A DNA stretch of 64,000 bases from the NCBI GenBank assembly GCA_002840735.1, contig PHBY01000006.1, positions 62,001 to 126,000 of the forward strand, written 5' to 3'. The DNA comes from Chloroflexi bacterium HGW-Chloroflexi-2 (GTDB taxonomy: Bacteria; Chloroflexota; Anaerolineae; Anaerolineales; Anaerolineaceae). The notes beneath the pieces are model-generated. The model searched no databases and was not told where the DNA came from. It saw only the letters and a program-made list of their open reading frames with translations. The translations under genes and the position numbers were made by a program. This document shows, piece after piece, positions 55,102 through 63,599 of the stretch; the stretch's first letter is position 1, and each line of letters opens with the position of its first letter.

Positions 55102-56214
55102 ATGACCTATCCTTTTGTGCGTTCGCTTTCTTTACCTCATGGGGAGCTTGATTTTCCGGTATTTATACCGGATGCCACCTTTGGTATGGTCAGGTCCGTG
55201 GATAGTGTCGATCTGGAACAGGCAAAAATCCAGGCTGTCGTGATGAATGCTTTTCATCTGATGCAAAAACCTGGCACCAGCACTATTCAATCATTGGGTG
55301 GATTGCACGCCATGAGTGGCTGGAATCGTCCCATCATTACCGATTCAGGCGGTTTTCAGGCGTATTCCTTGATCCGGCAGAATCCAAAATTCGGGAATAT
55401 GACACCGAAAGGAATCAATTTTCAGCCCGAAGGATCCAGTCGTAAATTTCAACTGACCCCTGAAAAGAGCATTCAATTACAATTAGCCTATGGCGCTGAT
55501 GTGGTCATTTGCCTGGATGATTGCACCCATGTGGATGCGTCGGATGCAGAGCAGGAACTCAGTGTGGAGCGCACCATTTCCTGGGCTAAAAGCTGCCGGG
55601 AGACTTTTGACAAACTCGTTTCACAAAAGAAGCTGAATGACAAAAACCATCCCCTTTTATTTGGTGTCATTCAGGGTGGTGGCATCAAGGACTTACGCAA
55701 ACATTGTGCGGATGAATTACTGAAAATTGGTTTTGATGGCTATGGGTACGGTGGCTGGCCTCTGGATGGAGAAGGCAACTTGCTCACGGATATACTTACC
55801 CACACCCGTAATTTGGTTCCGGAGCAATATCCCATGCATGCGCTGGGTATTGGCCATCCGTATAATGTGCTGGTATGTTATCAATTGGGTTATGGAATAT
55901 TTGATTGCGCCATGCCTACCCGGGATGCCCGTCATGGACGCCTGTACCAGTTCGCCAACAACCAGGACGCCCCCAATGCGGGATTATCGGGCAACTGGCT
56001 GAAATATCTTTACATCAACGACCAGGAGCATATCAAACATCCTGGACCGCTCACAGAGGGGTGCGATTGCCTGACCTGTAGCCGTTACTCACGCGGATAT
56101 CTACATCATTTATTTAAAATGAACGACAGCCTGTTCTTGCGTCTGGCAACTATTCATAATTTACGTTTTATGACTCAATTAACCGAACGGATTCAAAAAA
56201 TAACCCATGGATGA
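55102..56214 (+). CDS. tgt: tRNA-guanine transglycosylase family protein with altered substrate loop
   Basis: 370 residues. It exchanges G34 of GUN-anticodon tRNAs for a queuosine precursor. Conserved: general Asp81 in TDSGGFQ, LDDCT, IQGG, nucleophile Asp268 in FDCAMPTR, zinc Cys321/323/326 (CDCLTC) plus the late His in ATIHN. The base-contact loop, GGLAVGE in preQ1-using bacterial enzymes, is GGWPLDGE (217-224): Leu to Trp and one residue longer. This is the loop that separates preQ1-specific from queuine-accepting enzymes, so the substrate may differ. Its stop overlaps the first Arm-type methyltransferase gene by 8 bp; a queuosine-precursor transporter lies 4 kb downstream. Confidence 0.88.
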   Translation: MTYPFVRSLSLPHGELDFPVFIPDATFGMVRSVDSVDLEQAKIQAVVMNAFHLMQKPGTSTIQSLGGLHAMSGWNRPIITDSGGFQAYSLIRQNPKFGNMTPKGINFQPEGSSRKFQLTPEKSIQLQLAYGADVVICLDDCTHVDASDAEQELSVERTISWAKSCRETFDKLVSQKKLNDKNHPLLFGVIQGGGIKDLRKHCADELLKIGFDGYGYGGWPLDGEGNLLTDILTHTRNLVPEQYPMHALGIGHPYNVLVCYQLGYGIFDCAMPTRDARHGRLYQFANNQDAPNAGLSGNWLKYLYINDQEHIKHPGPLTEGCDCLTCSRYSRGYLHHLFKMNDSLFLRLATIHNLRFMTQLTERIQKITHG

Positions 56215-57010
56215 ACAACTAGAAAAAATGGTCAAACAGGTCCAGGATGGCGCGAAATATCGCTCCATTCATCCTGATTTGATTGAAAATATTGCCAGAA
56301 TTGAACTGAAAAAAGGTCGATCCTGGAAAGATTCAATAAAAGCTATACGCAACAAACTTCATCAGGTCGGTTCAGCGTACCAACCCCAGGGTATCGACTA
56401 TGAGCGTTTGTATTCTGAAATGAAAAGTCTTCCCCAGGATATTCATAATCCGGAAGTAAGAAGATTTTTAATCCAGACCATGGGAAATCATGCCTCCACC
56501 CGGGAACGCTTGCAGGTTCTTGATCAATTTTTTCTCGAGACTCTCTCTTCTCTTTCCCCTATCGATTCAATTCTGGATGTTGCCTGTGGGCTCAATCCTT
56601 TAGCATTGGCATGGATGCCAGTCACACCTTCCATTCAATTAACGGTCTGCGATATATACGTGGATCAAGTTGAATTTTTGAATTCTTTTTTTGAACACTT
56701 CAACATCCATGGCAAGGCATACTGCTGCGATCTCACACAACAAATACCACAGGAAAAAGCTCAAATCGGATTGGTGTTAAAGACCATTCCCTGCCTGGAA
56801 CAAATCGACAAAAACATTGGTGCCAAGATCCTCCAGGATTTACCATGTCAAAATTTGTTGGTGAGTTTTCCTGCGCAATCATTGTCCGGGAAAAAGAAAG
56901 GTATGCGCCATTTCTACAGCGAGCATTTCCAGACTTTATTACACAACACCGGTTGGGATGTTTCGACTTTTTCTTTCCCGAATGAACAGGCATTTTTGAT
57001 TAAAAAATGA
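56207..57010 (+). CDS. Arm/FmrO-type 16S rRNA (guanine1405-N7)-methyltransferase homologue, copy 1
   Basis: 267 residues. N-terminal helical rRNA-binding domain (KGRSWKDSIKAIRNKLHQVGSAYQ), the HASTRERLQVLDQFF segment, then a SAM fold: LDVACGLNPLALAWM (Asp124 region), LKTIPCLEQ and VSFPAQSLSGKKKGM. These are the signatures of the aminoglycoside-resistance methyltransferases (ArmA, Rmt, Sgm). It is predicted to methylate N7 of G1405 in the decoding site and so to block kanamycin/gentamicin-type drugs. Not associated with an antibiotic cluster or mobile gene here. Overlaps tgt (8 bp) and copy 2 (ATGA). Confidence 0.87.
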   Translation: MDEQLEKMVKQVQDGAKYRSIHPDLIENIARIELKKGRSWKDSIKAIRNKLHQVGSAYQPQGIDYERLYSEMKSLPQDIHNPEVRRFLIQTMGNHASTRERLQVLDQFFLETLSSLSPIDSILDVACGLNPLALAWMPVTPSIQLTVCDIYVDQVEFLNSFFEHFNIHGKAYCCDLTQQIPQEKAQIGLVLKTIPCLEQIDKNIGAKILQDLPCQNLLVSFPAQSLSGKKKGMRHFYSEHFQTLLHNTGWDVSTFSFPNEQAFLIKK

Positions 57011-57825
57011 GTCGCTTAACACTTTCCGAAGACGAAATCAGCCAATATGCTCAGGAAGTCTTACAATCCCCAAAATATCGGTCAATCGATATTCCTCAGG
57101 ATTTAATCGAGTCGCTCTACATCCAGGAAGCTCCCCATCATAAACACCTTCAGGATTTGCATAAAGCTGTGCGAAAGAAGCTCCACAACATCGTTGCAAC
57201 CTATCTGGGTGACAGCGACTATGATCAGGCAACCATGGATCTGAAAGAAGCCTTCCGGCAGGATGAACAGGCTATCAAAGCTACCTGTACACAAATCCTC
57301 AAAAGCCATATTTCCACGCAGGAACGCATCACTTTCCTGGATGTTTTTTACCAGGAAATTTTTAGCAGGGTCGGAAAACCGCAACTCATCCTTGATCTGG
57401 CCTGTGGATACCATCCATTTGGTCTCCCCTGGATGAATCTTGATCAAAATTGCCAGTATTATGCCTATGATATCATCAAAGCCAGAGTGGAATTCATAAA
57501 CACCTTTTTCAATTTATTAAACAGACCTCCGTTAGCCATTCAACAGGATATTTTGATCCACCCACCTCAAATGGAAGCAGATGTAGCCTTTTTCTTCAAG
57601 GAAGCGCATCGTTTTGATCAACGCCAGCGTGGTTGCAATCGTAATTTCTGGCAGGCTTTAAAGGTCAAACATCTACTGGTCTCACTACCGGCAACCAGCA
57701 TGAGCATGCGCCACGACAAATCAGTCCAACATCGCAGATTGATTTATGACACCCTGAAGGACTTAAATTGGTCGGTTGAGGAATTTCAGGTCGAAAATGA
57801 ATTAATCTTCTGGATAAGAAAATAG
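57007..57825 (+). CDS. Arm/FmrO-type 16S rRNA methyltransferase homologue, copy 2 (divergent)
   Basis: 272 residues, colinear with copy 1 and starting within its stop (ATGA). N-terminal domain: HHKHLQDLHKAVRKKLHNIVATYL; SHISTQERITFLDVFYQEIF; SAM loop LDLACGYHPFGLPWM (Asp130 region) instead of GLNPLAL; FFKEAHRFDQ in place of LKTIPCLEQ; and SLPATSMSMRHDKSV in place of SFPAQSLSGKKKGM. The overall fold is kept but several near-invariant residues differ, so it may have another target, or form a heterodimer with copy 1. Confidence 0.78.
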   Translation: MSRLTLSEDEISQYAQEVLQSPKYRSIDIPQDLIESLYIQEAPHHKHLQDLHKAVRKKLHNIVATYLGDSDYDQATMDLKEAFRQDEQAIKATCTQILKSHISTQERITFLDVFYQEIFSRVGKPQLILDLACGYHPFGLPWMNLDQNCQYYAYDIIKARVEFINTFFNLLNRPPLAIQQDILIHPPQMEADVAFFFKEAHRFDQRQRGCNRNFWQALKVKHLLVSLPATSMSMRHDKSVQHRRLIYDTLKDLNWSVEEFQVENELIFWIRK

Positions 57826-57859
57826 CAGTCATGCTTAAAACGGTTACAATCATTTCATA

Positions 57860-59356
57860 ATGGCAAAAAGAAAACAAAAACGGCAAGAGAACACCCAGAA
57901 ACCTCAGGCTGCCATGCTTGAGCGTTTCCTTCCATTGCTACACCCGGAGGAAATTCAGGCATTGATGGACGAGTTGAACCAACCTTTATACCCATCCTTT
58001 CGGGTAAACCCCCAGAAGGTTGATCAACCTGATATGCCAATAAAGTGGGCAAAACACTACCAATGGCAGTTAAAACCTGTGCCTTTTTGCGAAACAGGAT
58101 TCTGGGTAACTGATGCTCCTTCTCCCCTCAGTAAAACGATTGAGCACAGTTTGGGTCATTATTATATTCAGGATGCTGCCTCCATGTTGCCCGTGGAATT
58201 GTTTGACTTCAGCAAACTTGAAGAACACCCCCTCATTCTGGATATGGCTGCTTCACCGGGTGGTAAAACCACCCATCTGGTCAGCCGAACGAATGATCAG
58301 GCGTTGATCATCGCCAATGATTCCAGCCGTGAACGCCTGACCGCCTTGCGCATCGTCCTACAGAATTGGAGTAGCAGTCATGTAGGAGTTACCAATTACC
58401 CCGGTGAATATTTTGGCTCCTGGTTCCCGGAAACCTTCGATGCCATCTTATTAGATGCTCCCTGTTCCATGCAAGGGCTTCGGGAGAGTGATGCGCATGC
58501 CATCAAACCGATCACACAGAAAGAAATCAACAACCTTGCCAGACGTCAAAGTAAGTTGCTGGAGAGCGCTTTACATGCCTTAAAAATGGGTGGGCAGGTC
58601 GTCTATTCCACCTGCACACTGACCGTGGAAGAAAATGAAATGGTGCTGGATGAGATACTCAATCATTTTCACCAACAAATACAGATTGACCCGATCGAGG
58701 AAGTTCTCAAAAAACCTACCCCCGCTCTAGAAAAATACAATCAATTTGCATTCAATTCCCAGATCGCAAACGCAGCTCGGATCTGGCCATTTCGATTTGG
58801 AACAGCAGGATTTTTCGCAGCCCGAATGACTAAAGTGAATGAGATCGAGAGCAAAGTCAAACAACCACCATCAAGACCTTTGTCATCCGCCAACTGGTTT
58901 CTTTATCCTGAAAAACAACAGGCAAATTTACTGCAACAAATAAACAATTTATTCGGTATCCATCTGGAAAACCTGATTGAGAAATACGATTGGCAAATCT
59001 GGCAATATAAAAACAATCTGCATTGTTTTCCAGGTAAGTTCATTGAAAATTTCCCGGATTTACCGGTTCTATCACTTGGTTTACCTCTGGCAGAGATATC
59101 AGACAATGAATATCTGCTCTCGCATGAATTTGTTACCCGCTTTGGCCGATTGGCTAAAGAAAATATTTGCACACTTGAGGATGATCAACTTTCCTCCTGG
59201 ATGCGCGGAGATGACCTCATAAATCCAGCCAGACAAAATGCTCCCCAGTTGATAATGCGTGATCATGTAGGTAGAATTTTGGGGCGTGGAAAACCTACCG
59301 GTGAAAGAATTCGAAACTTAATGCCCAAACGAGCTTTGATCCACGATCTATATTAA
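57860..59356 (+). CDS. rsmF: RsmF-like rRNA (cytosine-C5)-methyltransferase
   Basis: 498 residues. NOL1/NOP2/Sun core with the SAM loop MAASPGGKTTHLV, Cys202 in DAPCSMQG (motif IV) and catalytic Cys252 in STCTL (motif VI). The long C-terminal extension (about 330-498, ending KPTGERIRNLMPKRALIHDLY) is that of RsmF/YebU, which makes m5C1407 in 16S rRNA. TACAAT (57845-57850) lies 9 nt before the ATG, with no Shine-Dalgarno. Same strand as the tgt-Arm-Arm genes, 34 bp on. Confidence 0.88.
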   Translation: MAKRKQKRQENTQKPQAAMLERFLPLLHPEEIQALMDELNQPLYPSFRVNPQKVDQPDMPIKWAKHYQWQLKPVPFCETGFWVTDAPSPLSKTIEHSLGHYYIQDAASMLPVELFDFSKLEEHPLILDMAASPGGKTTHLVSRTNDQALIIANDSSRERLTALRIVLQNWSSSHVGVTNYPGEYFGSWFPETFDAILLDAPCSMQGLRESDAHAIKPITQKEINNLARRQSKLLESALHALKMGGQVVYSTCTLTVEENEMVLDEILNHFHQQIQIDPIEEVLKKPTPALEKYNQFAFNSQIANAARIWPFRFGTAGFFAARMTKVNEIESKVKQPPSRPLSSANWFLYPEKQQANLLQQINNLFGIHLENLIEKYDWQIWQYKNNLHCFPGKFIENFPDLPVLSLGLPLAEISDNEYLLSHEFVTRFGRLAKENICTLEDDQLSSWMRGDDLINPARQNAPQLIMRDHVGRILGRGKPTGERIRNLMPKRALIHDLY

Positions 59357-59368
59357 AATCTCAATCCC

Positions 59369-60094
59369 CTAAATTTCGCCCATTTGGTGCAGTATTAATG
59401 CGCATGCCACAATGGCAGCCGTCTCCATTCGCAGAATGCGCTTCCCCAGACTGAATGGTATCCAGCCCTTAGATTGTGCAGCCTGTATCTCTGGCTCACT
59501 GAAGCCCCCTTCCGGTCCTATTAACAGAGAAATCTCAGCAGAATTTTGGTTTTCAAATATATCATTCAAGCGCCGATTTTGTTCATTTTCCCAGGCTATT
59601 AATCGGATGGGAGCAGGATCATGAAATGCTGCCTGAATTGCCAGCGGAGCATTTAACACCGGGATCATCCCTCTGCGACTCTGTTCAGCAGCTTCTTTCA
59701 GTATGCGTTCCCAACGCTCTTTTTTCTTCTGAAAATCCGAAGCAGGAATTTGAATCGATCGCTCACTCATAATAGGTGTGATTTTATGAACCCCAATCTC
59801 ACAGCTTTTCTGAAGAATCCACTCAAATTTCTCTCGTTGGGTCATGGCTACCATCAAATGTAACCTGGTTTCTGGTTCTGTCTCAATAATCAGTGCTTGC
59901 ACGATTTTTCCAATGCATTGTTGGGTATCCAGTTTTTCCAGCCTGACTTCATATTGGTGCCCATGATTATCCAAAACCATGACGGTTGATTCCATTTTCA
60001 AACGTAAAACCCTGACAATCTGGTGTGAAACGTCAGAAGGAAATAGGACTCTCGATTCCTGAATGTGTTGTGGGGTAATAAAAAAGTGATTCAT
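59369..60094 (-). CDS. rsmE: 16S rRNA (uracil1498-N3)-methyltransferase
   Basis: 241 residues. PUA-like N-terminal domain (HHQIVRVLRLK-type segment) and a knotted SPOUT domain with LLIGPEGGFSEPEIQAA and LGKRILRMETAAIVA. It methylates N3 of U1498, at the decoding site. Convergent with rsmF (12 bp apart). Confidence 0.92.
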   Translation of the reverse strand: MNHFFITPQHIQESRVLFPSDVSHQIVRVLRLKMESTVMVLDNHGHQYEVRLEKLDTQQCIGKIVQALIIETEPETRLHLMVAMTQREKFEWILQKSCEIGVHKITPIMSERSIQIPASDFQKKKERWERILKEAAEQSRRGMIPVLNAPLAIQAAFHDPAPIRLIAWENEQNRRLNDIFENQNSAEISLLIGPEGGFSEPEIQAAQSKGWIPFSLGKRILRMETAAIVACALILHQMGEI

Positions 60095-60257
60095 ACGGCT
60101 TTAAGTTACAATTATCTCATCCTTGTTATTATATAACCATAGATGACAACTGATCTTTTTCGTCGAAGAGTCTGTTCAATATCATCAAAGAGCAGTAGAA
60201 TTTCCGGCTGTTTGAGCACCATCATACATTGTTAGAAAATGATCAAAAGGAATAATC

Positions 60258-60986
60258 TTGAACCAGGAACCTGAAAAAATTAGAATGTATCGTTATTATG
60301 ATCTGATCATGGTCTTATTTGTGACCGTGTTGATCCTGAGCAATATAGCCTCTTCTGCGAAGATAGTTGATTGGGGCATCAGTTTGTTTGGAATACCCCT
60401 GGCTTTCGATGCTGGCACCATCCTGTTCCCCATCAGTTACATCTTCGGTGATGTATTAACCGAGGTTTATGGTTTCCGTCGCTCACGCCGTGTCATCTGG
60501 GCTGGATTTGCTGCCCTGGCATTCAGTTCACTCATTCTGGCGATTGTAAAAATCCTGCCTGGTGAAGCAGCCTGGCAGGAATATGCTGGTCAAAGCGCAT
60601 ACGATTCAATTCTGGGTGGTATGAGTACCGGTGGCATTGTGATCGCCAGTTTGTTGGCTTACCTGGTAGGTGAATTTAGCAACTCGGTCACTCTGGCAAA
60701 AATTAAAGTAAAAACAGCTGGCCGCTTTTTGTGGATCCGAACCATTGGCTCCACATTAATCGGCCAGGGCTTTGATACATTGATCTTTGTGACCGTTGCA
60801 ACTTTATTAGGTGTATTCCCCTGGGTGATTTGGGGTAGTCTGGTGGTCACCAATTACATCTTCAAAGTCGGCATAGAAGCGTTAATGACCCCTGCAACCT
60901 ACCTGGTGGTATCAAAACTTAAACAGGCTGAGAGCGAAGATTATTACGATCAAGACACCCGTTTTAAGTTCTTTGCGATGAATTAA
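60258..60986 (+). CDS. Queuosine precursor transporter (YhhQ/QPTR family)
   Basis: 242 residues from TTG 60258 (AAAAGG 7 nt upstream). Six to seven membrane helices with the family signature [29 protein letters not shown] and [19 protein letters not shown]. The family takes up preQ0, preQ1 or queuine. No queuosine biosynthesis genes (queC/D/E/F) are in the window, which fits a salvage lifestyle. Its last 23 bp overlap the convergent rsmI. Confidence 0.9.
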   Translation: MNQEPEKIRMYRYYDLIMVLFVTVLILSNIASSAKIVDWGISLFGIPLAFDAGTILFPISYIFGDVLTEVYGFRRSRRVIWAGFAALAFSSLILAIVKILPGEAAWQEYAGQSAYDSILGGMSTGGIVIASLLAYLVGEFSNSVTLAKIKVKTAGRFLWIRTIGSTLIGQGFDTLIFVTVATLLGVFPWVIWGSLVVTNYIFKVGIEALMTPATYLVVSKLKQAESEDYYDQDTRFKFFAMN

Positions 60987-61683
60987 GACCTTCATCTGGG
61001 CTGTCCGTTTTTCCAGCAATCACGACACAGTATTCCCCCAGAATGGATTCGGTCGTGAACTTTTCAATCAATTCTGTCAGCGAACCACGGTACATCGTTT
61101 CGAACTTTTTGGTCAGGTCATTTGCAACAGCGGCCGGGCGATCCCCGTATACCTCAAGCGCATCCTGTAGAAATGCTTTCAACCGATAGGGACTTTCGTA
61201 AAAAATGAGTGTATGTGGCGATTGAGCATCAATGGCCAACCATCGTTTCCGGGGACCCGCTTTGCGGGGAGGAAATCCCCGAAACGTAAAACTATGCACC
61301 GCTAAACCGGAAAGCACCAACGCTGTGATTAATGCGGTCGGGCCAGGAATGGCTGTTATTTCAATATCCGCTACCAGTGATTCACGCACCAAGGTAAACC
61401 CTGGATCACTGACGGAAGGAGTACCGGCATCCGAAACCAGGGCAATATGATTTCCTGCATTCAGCAGTCCCATCAATTTCGGTAATGTCCTTTTTTCATT
61501 GTCTTCACGAAAGGATATCTGAGGTTTATGAATATCAAAATGCTTCAACAACACCCCAGTCTTACGCGTGTCTTCACTGACTACATAATCCACTGAACGC
61601 AACGTTTCAATAGCTCTGAGAGACATATCACCTAAATTTCCAATCGGGGTCGAAACAATATAAAGCATAGATTCTGGGTCCAT
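60964..61683 (-). CDS. rsmI: 16S rRNA (cytidine1402-2'-O)-methyltransferase
   Basis: 239 residues of the tetrapyrrole-methylase fold. [70 protein letters not shown] and the LTKKFE motif are all family marks. It 2'-O-methylates C1402 at the decoding site. Overlaps the transporter gene tail to tail. Confidence 0.93.
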   Translation of the reverse strand: MDPESMLYIVSTPIGNLGDMSLRAIETLRSVDYVVSEDTRKTGVLLKHFDIHKPQISFREDNEKRTLPKLMGLLNAGNHIALVSDAGTPSVSDPGFTLVRESLVADIEITAIPGPTALITALVLSGLAVHSFTFRGFPPRKAGPRKRWLAIDAQSPHTLIFYESPYRLKAFLQDALEVYGDRPAAVANDLTKKFETMYRGSLTELIEKFTTESILGEYCVVIAGKTDSPDEGLNSSQRT

Positions 61684-61778
61684 TCATGCGAAGACTTTTT
61701 CCAAGTAACTTAATTATACTGATATTAACTCGTTGGAAATTATATCGACATTCAACGAAAAAACATGTCAATTATCGA

Positions 61779-61884
61779 AATTTTTGTCACTTCTCAACAA
61801 ATCGGGGATGAGCGGGTGTTTTTCGCGTGCAGGCATACGCCAAAAAAAACCTGACCGCTAATTATTGAAAAGACACAATTTTTG
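61779..61884 (+). repeat. Fold-back element (MITE) copy D, degenerate
   Basis: A 90-bp body between 8-bp direct repeats aatttttg (61779-61786, 61877-61884). Same orientation and ends as B and C (cggggatgagcgggtgtttttc, ctgaccgctaattattgaaaagacac) but the central arms have several mismatches, so it is the oldest copy. Confidence 0.8.
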
Positions 61885-61889
61885 AATAT

Positions 61890-61914
61890 AAAAAGAAGCT
61901 AAAATTTAGCTTCT
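61890..61914 (-). terminator. Probable terminator of sixA
   Basis: agaagctaaa and tttagcttct form a 10-bp stem with a 1-nt loop; on the minus strand it is followed by T residues. Confidence 0.5.
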
Positions 61915-61921
61915 CGTGACC

Positions 61922-62413
61922 TTATCGGTAATCTTCTGGAACCCAGACATGGTTAATTTCACCATCTGATTCAGGGGTCAAGTCACTCCATTTATCAACA
62001 AACAGGTATAGTTTGGCAATGGAGCCAGTCGGTAAAGAGGTAATCTTATCCCCCAGTGTCATGACCAACCCTTCCAACCCAGGATTATGGCCAACAACTA
62101 ATAATTTTTCAACTTTGTCTGGAACTGTAGCAATTTTCTGAATGTACGTTTCTGGTTCTGCCATATAAAGGTCATCTACCAATTCAACCTCACCTTTATA
62201 ATTCAGCTTCTCTGCCATCAGTGATGCGGTGTCCTTCGCGCGAACTGCGCTGGAAGAAAGAATCAATTCAGGAATTAATGCTTTTTTCTTGAGAATTTTT
62301 GCCATATTGGTAATATCTTTGCGCCCGCGCTTTTTTAATGGGCGGTCATGATCAGGCAATTCCTGTTCTTTCCAACTTGATTTGGCATGTCGCATGATTA
62401 GCAAAGTTTTCAT
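61922..62413 (-). CDS. sixA: SixA-type phosphohistidine phosphatase
   Basis: 163 residues from ATG 62413, chosen over ATG 62425 because GAGGGA is at the right distance. RHG motif LIMRHAKSSW, Arg in PDHDRPLKKRGRKD, SSAVRAKDTA, LVVGHNPGLEGLV with the second His. It removes phosphate from phosphohistidine, as in signalling phosphotransfer proteins. Confidence 0.88.
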   Translation of the reverse strand: MKTLLIMRHAKSSWKEQELPDHDRPLKKRGRKDITNMAKILKKKALIPELILSSSAVRAKDTASLMAEKLNYKGEVELVDDLYMAEPETYIQKIATVPDKVEKLLVVGHNPGLEGLVMTLGDKITSLPTGSIAKLYLFVDKWSDLTPESDGEINHVWVPEDYR

Positions 62414-62587
62414 AGCTTCCCTCATTTGCTGTTAGAATTGAAAACCATTAGGTCAAAATTAGTATATCACGATTCAAAACACATCATTAATTTTAACAAT
62501 TTGTTAACTATAAATGAATTATATGTATTTCTTCTATCAGATATTAAATATTATTTATAACTTATTCAATATTATTGAAGTTTAATA

Positions 62588-62615
62588 TTGACATATTGAT
62601 TTTTTATGATATGAT
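62588..62615 (+). promoter_or_regulatory. Promoter of the DUF2089-SHOCT pair
   Basis: TTGACA (62588-62593), 16-bp spacer, TATGAT (62610-62615), in a very AT-rich 250-bp stretch. It would give a leader of about 90 nt. Confidence 0.65.
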
Positions 62616-62711
62616 TTTAATAAATAGAAAACTTGAATTAAGAATATTAATTGTACAATATAGCAAACTGAAAATATCTAGAAGAAATGTAAATTTAATG
62701 CAGGAGGTTCG

Positions 62712-63104
62712 ATGAACAAATTACCCACCTTATGTCCCATATGCCGTAATGATCTGGAAGTAACCGGTTTATATTGCCCCCATTGTGATACCAGCATCCA
62801 GGGACATTTTGCACCAACTGCCAACCCATTTAACGTGCTTAATCAAGAACAAATGCATTTTCTAATGACATTCATTCGCTGCGAAGGCAGGTTTAATCGC
62901 ATGGAAGAAGAATTGAATCTTTCATATCCCACATTAAGAAATCGTTTGCAGGATATTTTACGATTATTAGGCTTTGAACCAAAAGCGGATGAACCCGTCA
63001 AATTCACAGCCGAAGAAAGAATGCGCATTTTAGATGCATTAGCCAGTGGTGAAATCAGCCCGGAAGAAGCTCAGGCTCAATTAGCAGGTAAGAAATCCGA
63101 ATAA
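62712..63104 (+). CDS. DUF2089 family protein (zinc ribbon plus helix-turn-helix)
   Basis: 130 residues. Zinc ribbon CPIC...CPHC in residues 8-25, then a sigma-70 region 4-like helix-turn-helix (FNRMEEELNLSYPTLRNRLQDIL) and a short SHOCT-like helix (ERMRILDALASGEISPEEAQAQL). A small DNA-binding regulator. AGGAGG is 5 nt before the ATG. Operon with the SHOCT protein 15 bp downstream. Confidence 0.85.
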   Translation: MNKLPTLCPICRNDLEVTGLYCPHCDTSIQGHFAPTANPFNVLNQEQMHFLMTFIRCEGRFNRMEEELNLSYPTLRNRLQDILRLLGFEPKADEPVKFTAEERMRILDALASGEISPEEAQAQLAGKKSE

Positions 63105-63119
63105 AAAGGAGTGATTGCC

Positions 63120-63530
63120 ATGACAACACAAGAAGAAAGAATCAAAATACTGTCCATGTTACAGGAAGGCGTGATTAATGCAGAACAGGCTGCTAAATTA
63201 TTAGAAGCTTTAGGTTCTATTGGGGTTGAATCCAAATCTATGCCAACCGGTCCCTCGGTACCCAGCTATGATCGAGGAGGAGGTTTCCGACCCGGAAAAT
63301 TTTTTCGTGTTCGCGTAACCGATACGGACACAGGTAAAACCCGCGTCAACGTTCGCTTACCGATTGGATTGGTAGGCGCTGGATTGAAAATGGGTATGAA
63401 ATTTTCCCCTGAAATTGAAGGAATCGACCCGGGTATCATTAATGAATTTCTCGAAAGTGGAGAAATCGGCCAAATTGTGGATGTCTTTGATGAAGAAGAT
63501 GGAGAACACGTAGAAGTGTTCATTGAATAA
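63120..63530 (+). CDS. SHOCT-like domain protein (YvlB/LiaX-N type)
   Basis: 137 residues from ATG 63120, with AAGGAG 8 nt before it (GTG 63111 would overlap that site). The N-terminal helix pair EERIKILSMLQEGVINAEQAAKLLEAL is the SHOCT-like domain seen in YvlB and LiaX. The rest (FRVRVTDTDTGKTRVNVRLPIGLVGAGLKMG) is a beta domain often paired with it. The same SHOCT helix ends the upstream DUF2089 protein, so the two may interact. Such pairs control cell-envelope genes in Firmicutes; role here inferred. Confidence 0.8.
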   Translation: MTTQEERIKILSMLQEGVINAEQAAKLLEALGSIGVESKSMPTGPSVPSYDRGGGFRPGKFFRVRVTDTDTGKTRVNVRLPIGLVGAGLKMGMKFSPEIEGIDPGIINEFLESGEIGQIVDVFDEEDGEHVEVFIE

Positions 63531-63573
63531 TCCAGAACATCCAGGCAATTCATTCCTTACATAAATTTCTATC

Positions 63574-63599
63574 AAAACAGGAAGTTGTTTCCTGTTTTT
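63574..63599. terminator. Bidirectional terminator
   Basis: aaaacaggaa and ttcctgtttt form a 10-bp stem with a 5-nt loop between convergent genes. Confidence 0.85.
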
